From NCBI RefSeq assembly GCF_036850765.1, contig NC_089495.1:119993033-120057032 (forward strand): 64,000 nt of DNA, in the 5' to 3' direction. A program made the position numbers and the translations under genes. The DNA is from Saccopteryx bilineata (taxonomy: Eukaryota > Chordata > Mammalia > Chiroptera > Emballonuridae). Positions 22,100-33,575 of the stretch are shown here, one piece after another. The notes under the pieces were generated by a model. The model was not told the origin of the DNA. It was given only the letters and a program-made list of their open reading frames with translations, and made no database searches. Position 1 is the first letter of the stretch. Each line of letters begins with the position of its first letter.

Positions 22100-24290
22100 A
22101 ATGCTGTCTGTGCTCGCCTGCTCCCCTAACCAAAATCAAAACCAAATCATAGAACAACCACCCTCGAGAACCATCTGAAGACCAGCTTAACAAAACAATT
22201 ACAAGAGGACATACAAAAGAAGCCACATTGAGGCCGCTGGAGGGATAGAAATGTAAATGGGCTGACCCCACACCCACGTGTGGTGCTAGGAATAGGGAAG
22301 GACATCTTGGTGGAGCAGGTAGCGAGGAGTACCAGCCGCATTCTGGGATTACCAGCCCAGAGCGCCACTTTTGGAAGAAGGAGTCTCCACAATATATGGC
22401 TATGAAGACCAGCAGGGATTCCTTCCAGGTGAGACAGAAGGTCGCTGGAGACCCTCTTAAGGTATCCTCTTAAAGGTCCAAGCGCAGACTCACTTGCTCA
22501 CACTCCACCTAAGCTCCAGTGCAGGGATAGAAGATGGAGCATCTAGGAATTGTGTAGCTTCAGGATGACAGCTGGAGAGGCAAGTCTGTCCAAGACTGAA
22601 AGGCTGGCCAGCCTCACTGCACCCTCATCAAGCTTGTCCCCCACACAGCCAGCAGGTGCAGGATGGTGCCAAATCTGAGTCCCCATTAACCCAGCTACAC
22701 TGCTTCCCCCACCCTGGTGACTCCTTGAGACCCTACCTACCCAGCTCATGTACCCAGTTCAGACTCTTTCAGCAGATATGCAGTACAAATGGCTGGGCCC
22801 TGGCCCATGTTGCATATGTTCCTAAACTCTCTCAAAGATCTACAAACTCACAAAAGCAAAGGTTAGCCTGGCTGTGCCCTGTACCCTTTGCTAAACAGCC
22901 CCAAACCCAGTACTAACGTCAGTCAGCCTCAGTTCACAACATGACCTCTCCCAGGTGCCCCCACACCCAGGACAGGCAGAGACAAATTACAGATCACTTT
23001 GTACTCCTACAGGTGGCCCCCAGCTGGCAACAAAACACAGCTGATCTTGGCCTATACCAGAGTCCCTCCCAAGAGACACCAGAACTGACACATTCAGTAG
23101 CCAGCTTCACACTGTACCGGAGCACAAACCAATTAGCTCCACAAACGGCACATGCAAAGGGTGGACTAAGTGGGCACCAGAGCCCTGCTAGTGCAAATCT
23201 CACTCCATGGCACCAGAGCCCTGCTAGTGCAAATCTCACTCCATGGCACCACAGCCCTGCTAGTGCAAATCTCACTCCATGGTACCACAGCCCTGCTAGT
23301 GCAAATCTCACTCCATGGCACCACAGCCCTGCTGGTGCAAATCTCACTCCATGGCACCACAGCCCTGCTGGTGCAAATCTCACTCCATGGCACCACAGCC
23401 CTGCTGGTGCAAATCTCACTCCATGGCACCAGAGCCCTGCTGGTGCAAATCTCACTCCATGGCACCAGAGCCCTGCTGGTGCAAATCTCACTCCATGGCA
23501 CCAGAGCCCTGCTGGTGCAAATCTCACTTCATGGCACCAGCCCCTGAAAACAGTTCATCCACTGTGGTCACTACCAGTCCTCACAGCCAGTCAGCCTGAG
23601 GGTCTGTCTTACCCACTGATGTGCCAGCAGCAATCAAACCTCAAGTTACAGCAAGAGAACATTCACAATTCACAAAAGGAAGACCCTGGGGCATCCAGCT
23701 CAGGTGACCAAACTGACTGTGCCACTGAGGTTCACAAGACACTTACTGCAGAGCACACTTGGCCAGGAACGGGAGACAAAGTGGATCGACCTAACACAGA
23801 GAAACAAACCCAGGGAGGTTTGTTTGCAGCTGAAAAGTGACAAGGAAACGTGTCCCAAATGAAAGAGCAGAACAAAACTCCAGGAACTGACCAGAATGGA
23901 GACAAGCAATCAGCAGATACAAAATTCAAAGCACCGTTTATAAAGATGATCAATTAACTTAGGAAAGGATAATGAACTCAGTGAAAATTTATACAAGACA
24001 GAAACCACAAAAAAGAGCCAGTCAGAAATAAAGAACACAGTAAGTGGAATGAAGAATATAGTAGATAGATTCAACAGCATATTAGATGAAGCAAAGTATC
24101 AAATTAGCAATCTGAAAAAAATAAATAGTGGAAAACACTCATTTGGAACAGCAAAAAGAAAAAAAAAAGAATTGAAAAATGAAGATATAGTTTAAGGGGC
24201 CTTTGGGACAACATAAAGTATACCAGCATTCACATCAGAGGGGGATCAGAAGGAAAAGAGAGAGAATAAAGGATTGAAAACCTACTTGAA
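22100..24290 (+). mobile_element. L1 5' UTR and ORF1 remnant (sense)
   Basis: Sequence such as CCATCTGAAGACCAGCTTAA, ACATACAAAAGAAGCCACAT and GGGCTGACCCCACACCCACG matches the 5' UTR type of laurasiatherian L1s. It is followed by a CA-rich region, a 36-bp minisatellite, then decayed ORF1 sequence from about 23,940 to 24,290 ending in GAGAGAATAAAGGATTGAAA. Long open frames across it come from base composition and the 36-bp period, not from selection. Confidence 0.65.
23175..23534 (+). repeat. 36-bp minisatellite, ten copies
   Basis: Ten tandem copies of a 36-bp unit (key parts CACCAGAGCCCTGCT and GCAAATCTCACTCCATGG) with no spacers. Two sequence variants are ordered in blocks: units 1-4 carry CTAGTGC, units 5-10 carry CTGGTGC, and C/G changes separate CACCACAG from CACCAGAG. 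The unit is a multiple of three, so several frames on both strands stay open (12-residue period HQSPASANLTPW on +). It lies in an L1 5' UTR inside a FREM2 intron. Confidence 0.95.
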
Positions 24291-24293
24291 GAA

Positions 24294-24635
24294 GCCCTGG
24301 CCAGTTTGCTCAGTGGATAGAACATCGGCCTGGTACATGGATGTCCTGTGTTCAGTCCCCAGTCAGGGCACACAAAAGAAGTGACCATCTGCTTCTCTCT
24401 CCCCCACTTTCTCCCTCTTCCCCTCCCACAGCCAGTGGCTCTATTGGTTCAAGTGTGACCCAGAACCCTGAAAATACCTTGGTTGATCTGAGTATGTCAG
24501 CCTCAGGCACTAAAAATCACTCAGTACTTGAGCATTGGCCTCAGATGGGGTAGCGGAGTAGATCCTGGTTGGGGCAAACGTGGGAGCCTACCTCACTATC
24601 TCCCCTCCTCTCATCTGAAAAAATGTTTAAAAAGA
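24294..24635 (+). mobile_element. Diverged long SINE between L1 pieces
   Basis: GCCCTGGCCAGTTTGCTCAG head and CCCCAGTCAGGGCACACAAA, with the internal GGCTCTATTGGTTCAAGTGT region diverged and deleted. It sits between the L1 ORF1 part and the ORF2 3' part. Confidence 0.7.
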
Positions 24636-26478
24636 AAGAATCCAGCAAAAACAACTGTTAGAGCTAATAACCAATTTAATAAAGTGACAGGATACAAAAT
24701 TAATATTCAGAAATCAGTTCCATTTTCATATACCAATAACAAACTATCAGAAAGAGAAATAAAGAAAATAATCCTATTTCCAATCGCATCAGAAAAAAAT
24801 TTAAAAAATAAAAGTAACTAAGGAGGTAAAAAACAAACAAAAAACTGTACTCAGAAAACTATAAAACACTGGAGAAAGAAACTGAAGAACATGCACATAA
24901 ATGGAAGTAGATACCACGCTCATTACAGAAAAAATAATATTGTTAAACTACCCACACTACCCAAAGCAATACACAAATTCAATTCAATTCCTGTCTAAAT
25001 ACCAATGAGATTTTTTAACAGCACTAGAATATATAAACCTGAAATTCATGTGGAACCACAAAAGACCCCAAACAGTCAAAGCAATCTTGAGAAAGAACTA
25101 AGTTAGCTATCATGCTACCTGATGTTGAACTATAATACAAACTACAATTTAGTAAACAAAACAGCATGGTACTGGCATAAAAACAGAAACAAAAATCAAT
25201 GTAACAGAATAGAGAGTTTTGTTTATTAGTCAACAAATAAAATTAAAACAAATAAAAATTAAAAAACAGTTTGCTGTTTAAAAACTATTCTTTTTCATTT
25301 TGCAAGAACTAGTTCGAAGTATGCACACTGAAATCCCAGACAGATGAAAATGCTGAGTTTGAGACTTTTGGGGGGTTGGGGAAGGGAGATACAGCCTTTA
25401 AACTTCATGACAGTAGGTCTTTTCAGTTCTATTTTGCACATTAATCACATCCTTGCCGCTTAACACATAAATACTAGGGAAATCCAAATTAATTTTGGTA
25501 ATAACCCAGGCAACACAAATTGTGACTAATAAACAAAATCAACCCATGTCTATATGGTCAATTAATATTTAATAAAGGAGGCAAAAATATACAGTGGGTT
25601 AAAAGTAATCTATTCAGTAAATAGTGTTGGAAAAACCAGACAGATACATGGAAAAACATGAAAGTTGACCACATTTTTCTGCATACACAAAAATAAACTC
25701 AAAGTGAATTAAAGACTTAAATGTAAGACTTGAACCAGAAAACTCATAGAAGAAACGGTAGGCAATAAACCCTCTGACACCACCCTTAGTAGTATTTTTT
25801 TATATGTCTCCTCATGTGAGGCAAACAAAAGAAAAATAAACAGATGACACTACATCAAACTAAAAAGTTTTTGCATAGCAGAGGAAATCATCAACAAAAT
25901 GAAAAAACAACCTGAATAGGGGAATATATTGCAAATGACATATTAGTAAAGGGTTAGTATTCAAAATATATTTAAAAATTCATAGAACTCAGTAACACTA
26001 AAACATTCCTCTGTTTGAAAAATGGGTAGAGAGCATAAAAATGCATTTATCCCAAAACGGATATTCATATGGCCAGCGAACACATGAAAAGATGCTCAAC
26101 ATCACTATTCATCAGGGAAATGCAAATCAAGACCACAATGAGATACCGCCTCAGACCAATTAGAATGGCTATTATCAAAAAGTCAACAAAATGTGTTGTC
26201 AAGGATATGGAAAGAAGGGAACCCTCCTGCACTGCTGGTGGGAATGCAGACTGGTGCAGCCACTTTGGAAAACAGTATGGAGGCTCCTCAAAAAATTAAA
26301 AATATAACCCCACAATTCCACTTCTGGGTATTTATCTGAAGAAATCTAAAACACAAATTCAAAAAGATATGGGCACCCCTATATTTATTTCAGCATTATT
26401 TACATTAACCAATATGTGGAAGCAACTGTAGTATCAATCAATGGGTGAATGGATAAAGAAGATGTGTGTGTGTGTGTA

Positions 26479-26524
<46 letters not shown>

Positions 26525-26940
26525 AATCTTACTCAGCCTTAAAAAATAATGAAATGTTACCATTGAGACAACATGGATGAATCTAGAGGGTATTGTACTA
26601 AGTGAAATAAATTAGTCAGAGAAAGACAAAAACAGTGTGGTTTCACTTCAGTGTAGAATCTAAAAAAGAAAATAACAAATAAATCAAAACAAAATTAGAT
26701 TTATAGAAACGGAGACCAAAGGGATTATTACTAGAAGGGAGGGAATAGGAGGATATGTGAAAATGGTGAAAGGGAGTATAGTCAGTAATATTGTGACAGG
26801 TTTGTGCAATGACATAGGATTACTAGAATTAGTGGGGTGATTACATTGCAAAGTATAGAAATATTGAAGCACTATTGTACATGTGAAACTAACATAACCA
26901 ATATAATATTGTATACCAACTATCCTTAAATAATTTTTTT
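24636..26940 (+). mobile_element. L1 ORF2 C-terminal part and 3' end (sense)
   Basis: Decayed L1 sequence: ACAGGATACAAAATTAATAT (RT region), the C-terminal frame at 26,069-26,299 with [20 protein letters not shown] and the [18 protein letters not shown] end of ORF2p, then 3' UTR. It includes a (TG)n(AG)n tract at 26,465-26,521. An unrelated segment is inserted at about 25,225-25,540. No intact frame remains. Confidence 0.75.
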
Positions 26941-27415
26941 AAGAAATGGCCAAAGGACCTGAATAACCATTTCTCCAAAGAAGATATACACATGGCCAAT
27001 AGATATATTTTAAACAATGGTCAAAGTCACTCATCATCAAAGAAATGCAAATTAAAACTACAATGAGATATCACCTCACACCTATCAGAGTGTTGAGGAG
27101 TGTGTGGAGAAAACAGAAAGACGCATAGGTACAAAGTACAAACTGAGGGTTGCTAGATGGAAGCGGGATTGAGGGGCTGGGTAAGAAAGAGAAGAGATTG
27201 AATGCAAATAAGCAGTTGCAAAATAGTCACAGGGATATAAAGTACAGCATAGGGAACATAATCAATATTATAATAACTATATATGGTGTTGGGTGGGTAC
27301 TATACTTATGGGGGAATCACTTTATAAGTTATATAAATATCTAACCACTCTCCTGTGCCCCTGAAACTAATATAATGTTGAATATCAACTGTTAACCAAA
27401 AATTAAATTTGTTTA
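26941..27415 (+). mobile_element. Second, separate L1 3' end
   Basis: After one L1 3' end, ORF2 C-terminal sequence starts again (CCAAAGAAGATATACACATG, TACAATGAGATATCACCTCA), followed by a different 3' UTR ending near GTTAACCAAAAATTAAATTT. This is a second truncated L1 in the same orientation. Confidence 0.65.
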
Positions 27416-27634
27416 ATTGAGGTAAGTGCTTTGACCCAAACAATGAACTAAGTACATGTTCAAAGTTAAGCATTTTTTTGTCTTATACTTTAATACAATG
27501 GTATCTATTCCAATAAAACTAAGTGGTAACATTTAATGCTTATTTGTACTTGTACAAAACTATGAGGAAAACATTCTGAGCTTGTAAAAGTAGTCATTTT
27601 CTACAACAGTCCTCATTTTCCTTATTGCTTAAAG

Positions 27635-27781
27635 GACAAAGCTCAGCCAGAGACACAGACTACCAGTTTTGGAAATATCCTGTTTAATGCCAAACTGGCA
27701 GTGGATGACCCTGAAGCTATTCTCTTAGTGAACCAGCCTGGATCCGATGGATTTAAAGTGGACTCCGCACCACTCTTTCAG
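27635..27781 (+). CDS. FREM2: FREM2 window exon 11 (internal)
   Basis: This 147-nt exon (49 codons, phase 0/0) lies between TTGCTTAAAG and GTGGGA. It encodes [40 protein letters not shown] and ends APLFQ. It is the last exon before the membrane-proximal region. Confidence 0.93.
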
Positions 27782-28315
27782 GTGGGACAATAACAAGTTC
27801 ACTTCCAATAGCTGTACAGCCATGCGAGTAACTTAACATTTGAATGCCTTGGATGTCTTCTTTGTAAATGGTAGTAATAGCAATATTGCATTTGGTTTAT
27901 GTGAACATTGGAGAGTAAAGACCCTCATTCAGTCCAGAATAAACCTAAGACTGATAGATGGGAACTCTGCTTTTCTTACTCAAAATTTCCTTCCTGTTGA
28001 CTTTTCCTGACCATTTTTTATTAGAGTGACCTTGTGTGAACTGCTGGACTCAGACAAAGAGATGGGCACAGCCCATAAATCTCTACTTTCAAAGATTTAA
28101 TAACCAAAATAAAAAATTGTAACCTATAGCTATATAGTATAAAGAGACACAAGCAACCATAACCATACTGAGCAGAGGATTACGACAGATTCAGAGATGG
28201 GTTCACATTGTGAAACCTTGGGCAAACAAGTACATTTTTTAAGGATATGTACTGAAAATTATTCAGACAGAATGGGTTGGAGAAATGTGTGATTCTTATT
28301 CAACCTAAAAAGCAA

Positions 28316-28495
28316 ATTTTTTTTTATTCATATTAGAGAGGTGGGAAGGGGAAAGAGAGAGAGAGAAGGGAGGAGGAGGAGCAGGAAATATCAACTCCCA
28401 TATGTGCTTTAACAAAGCAAGTCTGGTGTTTCAAACCAGAAACCTCAGTGTTCCAGGTCGATGCTTTATCCACTGTGCCACCACAGGTCAGGTGA
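28316..28495 (-). mobile_element. Short tRNA SINE, antisense
   Basis: GAGAGAGAGAGAA tail, TTTCAAACCAGAAACCTCAG and the reverse head CTTTATCCACTGTGCCACCA. Same family as 82-260, inverted. Confidence 0.65.
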
Positions 28496-28684
28496 GAGAA
28501 TCTTAAGGAAACAAATTTGTAATTCTGAAATAGAAGTATTTTTTGTTTGTTTTTGTTATTACTGTTAACTATCGAAGTATTTGAACTCTTCCAAATCCTG
28601 AAGGTTTCAAAGAGCCATCAGAACATCCATTCTTTTCATAGGCCCTGGAAAAGCAGTAAACTTTTATAAATATGTTTTATATGT

Positions 28685-29042
28685 GCCCTAGCTAGTTGGC
28701 TCAGTGGTAGAGGATCAGCCCAGCATGTGGATATCCTGGGTTCGATTCCCAGTAAAGGCACACAGGAGAAACAACCATCTGCTTCACCCTTTGTTCTTTG
28801 CCTTCTCTCCCTCTCTCTCTCTCTCTTCTCCTCCCACAGCCATGGCTCCATTAGAGCAAGTTGGCCCCCGCACTGAGGATGGCACCATGGCCTCTGCCTC
28901 AGGCACTAAAATGACTCTGGTTGCAACAGAGCAATGACCCCAGATGGGCAGAACATCGCCCCTTAGTGGGATTTCCGGGTGGATCCCAGTCGGATGCATG
29001 CAGGAATCTGTCTCTGCCTCCCTGCTTCTCCCTTAAGGGAAA

Positions 29043-29088
<46 letters not shown>
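28685..29088 (+). mobile_element. Long SINE with (AAAT)n tail
   Basis: CCCTAGCTAGTTGGCTCAGT head and GGTTCGATTCCCAGTAAAGG, tail followed by about 11 AAAT units (29,041-29,085) and then a (TG)n run at 29,096-29,117. MIR-like sequence follows at 29,163-29,300. Confidence 0.8.
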
Positions 29089-29089
<1 letters not shown>

Positions 29090-29162
29090 AAATATGTGTG
29101 TGTGTGTGTGTGTGTGTTTTATATGCAGCAAGACATATTAGAAAAGAGTCCTGAACTTCAAA

Positions 29163-29300
29163 AATGTCTGAGTTCTAGTCCTGCCTCTGCCACTTACTAG
29201 ATAAGTGACTTTGGGCAAGTTACTTAACTGCTATGTGTTCTTAGTAAGTTAGATTGATACCTGAAGTTCTTTACAGCTCTGACATTCTCTGACCACAAGT
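29163..29300 (+). repeat. MIR-like fragment
   Basis: TCTGAGTTCTAGTCCTGCCT, TGACTTTGGGCAAGTTACTT and the following decay fit a MIR core, about 210 nt before the last FREM2 exon. Confidence 0.65.
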
Positions 29301-29512
29301 CCTAGAGTACCAGCTATTTACCAACTCATGCTCCTTTAATTATTGCACAAAATACTTCAGAGTGCTACACATGCAACAATGTTATGTGTATTTGTTCTAC
29401 AGACCAAAATAAATTATCATTCATTATCTCAACCATTCACTTCTCCTGCCAATAGTCTTGCAGTAGGTTGACATAGTTAAAATTTTCTAACGAGCAGAGT
29501 TGTGTCTTTTAG

Positions 29513-30025
29513 GTTGCTCTGGGTCGAGAATGGTACATACACACCATTTACACAGTAAGATCAAAAGACAACACCAATGGAGTCATTGGAAAGAGAAGTT
29601 TGGAGTACCAGTACCACTCGGTAATGAGTTCAAGGAAGCCCCAACCAACGACCAAGAGCGGGAAGAAGAGGAAGGTCAGGAGCACACCCCCACTGGTGTG
29701 GGAAATCGGGGCTGAGAACAGCCGGGGCACAAATATCCAGCACATTTCTCTGGACCGAACCAGCAAAAGGCAGGTCCCCCAAGGAAAAGTTCCTCCTGAC
29801 AGCATCCTTCTCCGGGAACTCAACAGTCCCATCTCTGAGGTCAGCCTGGTCATGATCATGGGCAGCATCGCAGTGGGACTGCTCTCCCTCGGCCTTATGA
29901 CCACTGCAGCGGTGATGTGCAGGAGCAGGAGAAGTGCCAGGAGGAAGAATGCCCCAAAGGGCTCAGGCAGCAGCGAGCCCATGATGTCACCACAGAGCTA
30001 CCACCATGACAGCTCAGAGGTTTGA
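29513..30025 (+). CDS. FREM2: FREM2 last coding exon: juxtamembrane, TM helix, tail
   Basis: This 513-nt exon (170 codons plus TGA) starts in phase 0 after GTGTCTTTTAG with [20 protein letters not shown]. It then has a low-complexity basic stretch ([13 protein letters not shown]), an ectodomain linker, a hydrophobic helix of about 27 residues from VSLVMIMGS to AAVMC (29,840-29,920), a basic stop-transfer motif RSRRSARRK, and a short serine-rich cytoplasmic tail ending DSSEV. The tail end fits a class I PDZ ligand (S-E-V). In this family the PDZ protein GRIP1 is known to bind the FRAS1/FREM tails and target them to the basal surface. The dibasic juxtamembrane run could be a proprotein convertase site, by analogy with known FRAS1 shedding; that part is inference. 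Confidence 0.95.
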   Translation, partial: VALGREWYIHTIYTVRSKDNTNGVIGKRSLEYQYHSVMSSRKPQPTTKSGKKRKVRSTPPLVWEIGAENSRGTNIQHISLDRTSKRQVPQGKVPPDSILLRELNSPISEVSLVMIMGSIAVGLLSLGLMTTAAVMCRSRRSARRKNAPKGSGSSEPMMSPQSYHHDSSEV

Positions 30026-33000
30026 TGACCGTGAGTAAAAGTCAACCTTTTCCTCAAGTGCCTCAGACTTAAAACAATAGAAACCTGAATGCCTGTAAAT
30101 GGCAGAGAACTGGGGATTTCTGTGACAAAGCTGCTTCGAGAACTTGACTGTGCTAATAAGCGTTGATCTGAATTCTGTCTACTCTTTCATGAATCAGGGG
30201 ACAAATTTCAACCACAGACCACATCTCTTCTCTTGCCCAGAAAGCAGACACAATGTAGTTACACATATGGAGAGCTACAGGTGGACAGCAATAAATGTAC
30301 TTCTCACTTCAGGCATTTTCTCTGCACAGTGGAGATAAATTTATTCAAAGGTGCTAATACACTCTCTGAAAAGTTGCAACACATCTGTTGTTGCTACATA
30401 TTAGTATGAACCTCAAAGGTGCAATTATCACATTGCTTCTTGGTGGTATAACAGATTATTACTAGAAAAGTTTTTATTGGAACTCTGGGGAAAAAATAAA
30501 CACGCTGTTTATTATGACAAGTTTTCTAATAGGTGAAGACAGCACAGAATTATGACCAGGGTAACTCAACCCACAAATCACTTTTTCTACTACTTGGGAG
30601 GGGATGGAAGGAAGGATGAAGGGAAAGTAACTCACTGAGTTGTATTTGAATTGTTTCTCATCTTTATTAGAGCCCCCCTTGTTTAATTATTTAATTTTAA
30701 ATTAAAGCAAAAAAATATGTTGAGTCTAGAAAAGACTGTTGGAAGAGAGACTGCTCTGTTTTGGTCTAAAAGAGAAACAGTAGGACTTTTGCATGATAAT
30801 ATACCTTACCTGTGCTCAATCTTGGTGGGAAATCAGAGGGTTGATGACATTTGATGACCAAGAAGCTGCATAGAGTTAGATATTTTCAGTATCTAACCAA
30901 CAAATGATAATGAAAAGCATCATTATATGGTGGAAGAAACTGGTGTTTCTTGATATAAGCTGTTTAACCAAAGTGCTTCTTACACATACTTTATAAAATA
31001 AAATACCATTTTAACAGATGATACATGAGGGTAAGCCTCAGTAGCATAGTCATACACCATGTCCAGAACAACAAAGAAGACACTATTAGCTTTATAATTA
31101 CCATCTTCTCTAAACCATGGCAATCTCTTTAACTGTCATTTCAGAAATGGTGACCAGCATCTTGGTGCTGACCAGCATCATCGATCATATTCTTCTCATA
31201 GCCAAAAGCAATGTATTATTTGGCATCTCCAGTTGAGGAACTGATGCATTGAGGCCCCTCTCAGTATCTAAAAATAGAATTTGTAATACTGCTTTACAGT
31301 GTTAACGACGAAGGAATTTGACTGAATGAGCTTGCTTGGCAAGGCCTCCATGCCTTTCTGAAAAATGTGCTTTCACCAAATTTCAGGAATCTTTGTTAGA
31401 AAGGGAAAATATCAGCAGTGTTATCACCAATCTTTGAAAAGTTAGTATATGTATTATTACAAGCAAAAATAATGTTGGGGGAAAGAGCCATACCTAAGGA
31501 CCAACCATTTCGTGTTGCCCGCACCCCTCCTCACTCGCAGCTGTGCCTGGCCACAGCGGACATCCTGTTGGAATGGAGATTTTTAGAAGGCCAGCCTTTT
31601 TTCAAGGCACATTTTGTCTGGGGTGTGCAAATACCAACCATCTCTTGATTGAAAAAAGAAAGCTATACTCATACTGGGAAAGAGGCAAAAAGTGTCTAAT
31701 ACTTGCCTCTCTTCTTTTGGACAGCTCTGAACTTAACATTCAGTCTTTCTAAAGAATAGAGTAGACCAGTGATTTTCAACCCATGTGTTGTGGCAGGCAC
31801 ACTGGTGGGCTGCTAGAATTTTTTTAAACATGCAACACCTGATTATTTAGTGAGGGGCACTGACCTCTTTTCCCTTAGATTGCCAAATTTAAAAAAATTA
31901 CAACAGTTTACACAACAATATCTATTCAATATGAATGAATAAAAAATTATACCTATTTTTTGTGGCCACAGAAGTTTAGTAATTAGTTTATGTATGCCAT
32001 GAAATGAAAGAGGTTATATTCAAATGTGGCTCTTTCTTTGGATGAGAGGAATTAAAATTTGCAAGAAAGCACAGCATTTGTGCAGTAGCCATTCTTCACA
32101 AATTGTTAAGGCTTTTGGATGAAGCAAAAGAACTTTACAAAAGATCAAAAGCATCATATTGAGTAATGTAATAGAAATCTGTGCCTCTCAGTGGAAGTTG
32201 AATAATGACATTTAAGATATTTTTCAAAAATCCCTTTAAAGATTTAACTGAGTAAGAATAAAAGGTCAGAGATGAAGCTGTCTTGGGTGACTAAATACTT
32301 TGCAATAAAATAAATAAAAAAATCAATCAAAATATTAACAGCATTGAAGTGTTTAAAATTATAATTATGAAATGCTTTTATTTTTAACTAGATGTTGCCT
32401 ACACTGATTACAAGATTACTTAAAAACTCTGAATGAATTTCTACTACAAATATTTACTTTTCCAATGTTTTAGTTCTCTCACCTAAGAATTGTCAGCATT
32501 GTGCATTTAAAAAAAGAAGAAGAAAAAGAAATGGAAATTTTAAAAATACTATTGTTAAAAATAAGAGCATTATAATAAAAATCACTTAAAAATAGAAAGA
32601 CAATTACTGGTAAGAATAAAAGATCATTTATGTAAGATCCAAAATTAAGCATATTACAAAAAGAAGTACAAAGTAGAGTCTTTCTCTATGAATTTAGGAA
32701 TTCACATTTTTTGCAAAATGTTTTGAAGCCCATTTGTCTGCAAAATAAGGTTTTATTCTGGACAAGGAGCTGTGTGGTTTATAATGGTGTTATAAAAATG
32801 TCCTCCAGAATGCTCACTGAATTTCTCTTTAGCCACTGAGATACATATCTGTATGTAAAAGAATTATTTGCAGAATTTATTAGCCTTTATGAAGAATTTC
32901 CCATGGCAATTCTTTAAAAACTAACAGAATCTAGGTTTTTGCTGGGATAGTGCATAGTTGCTGGATATTGAAGTTTATCCCTGGAAATCCAATTATGCAA

Positions 33001-33150
33001 ATACATTTGGAGCAATTCGATCTTAAATAGATGTCTAAAAAACTTTGTGTTACCACTTGCATTTCATAATTAACCACACCCATTTTCCTTCAAAATATAT
33101 CACAGATTTAATATAAATAAACCCCATATGAATATAAATGTGTTATGATG
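30026..33150 (+). other. FREM2: FREM2 3' UTR (extent uncertain)
   Basis: No coding frame continues after the TGA. AATAAA-type signals occur at 30,495-30,500 and 33,116-33,121, and others follow further down. Human FREM2 mRNA is known to have a 3' UTR of several kb, so the transcript could run to about 33.1 kb or beyond, through the antisense SINE at 33.6 kb. A hAT-like repeat end is seen at about 31,767. Which signal is used cannot be told from sequence alone. Confidence 0.4.
31767..32060 (+). mobile_element. One end of an ancient hAT-like element
   Basis: Begins CAGTGATTTTCAACC, a Charlie-type hAT terminus, followed by GTGGCAGGCACACTGGTGGG. I could not find the matching inverted end downstream, so it may be truncated. 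Confidence 0.45.
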
Positions 33151-33575
33151 CCCCAGTTACTTTGGTATATTTCTGTGACTTTTATTTACACTACAAGCCC
33201 AGAATTCCCGTTGTCTGCAATGAGTGTCAGTCATGTGCGTTCTGGTTCTGAAGCCCGGAGCTTCCGCAGGCTTCCCGACTGGAACAGGTACTGCCCCTGC
33301 GTGGCTGATGCTGTTGGGACAATGTTGCTGCTCCTCAGCGGGATCTACCTGTAGGATCATAGCTTGTTCGCCAGATGTAACAGGTGTAGACAAGCCAGGG
33401 TTGATGTGTGTTTAGAGGAAACAGTATTGTCCTGGGAGCAGTGTGACTAGACTCTGCACTGATGAGAATGAATCAACTGATCTGATCCATTACCAATGTC
33501 CTTACTGTCAAAGTACATGTTTTTATGCAAACTTTGCCTGAGTCAATACTCATTTTATTTATTGTAAGTTCAGAA
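32061..33575. other. 3' UTR or intergenic, AT-rich, no gene
   Basis: AT-rich sequence with a GC-richer island at about 33,220-33,420 carrying short open frames on both strands that look like chance. The left arm of a 28-bp inverted repeat lies at 33,365-33,392. Confidence 0.45.

Larger units (their letters stand above)
1..30025 (+). other. FREM2: FREM2 gene, 3' part (12 coding exons plus introns)
   Basis: Twelve exons joined in order give a continuous reading frame of about 820 codons (2,463 nt with stop) that I recognise as the C-terminal quarter of FRAS1-related extracellular matrix protein 2. Every junction has AG/GT borders and matching phase, and no frameshift or internal stop is seen. 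Known role: FREM2 is a large type I membrane protein (about 3,170 residues in human) that forms a complex with FRAS1 and FREM1 in the basement membrane and holds epidermis to dermis during development; loss causes Fraser syndrome and cryptophthalmos. The 5' part of the gene (CSPG repeats and most or all Calx-beta domains) lies before position 1. The numbering used below is positional within this window; by count back from the last exon these should be exons 13-24 of the human gene. Confidence 0.95.

Noticed and set aside
23175..23534. CRISPR-like array
   Set aside because: The units are directly adjacent with no unique spacers, and the setting is a mammalian intron; it is a minisatellite.
22941..23840. 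299-residue open frame on + with a 12-residue repeat, plus 177-residue and 125-residue frames overlapping it
   Set aside because: It is created by the 36-bp minisatellite in an L1 5' UTR; several frames on both strands are open at once, with no start context, splice signals or family match.
33145..33415. Opposing open frames in a GC-richer patch after FREM2
   Set aside because: Both strands are open over the same stretch, with no homology I recognise and no splice context; likely 3' UTR or intergenic.
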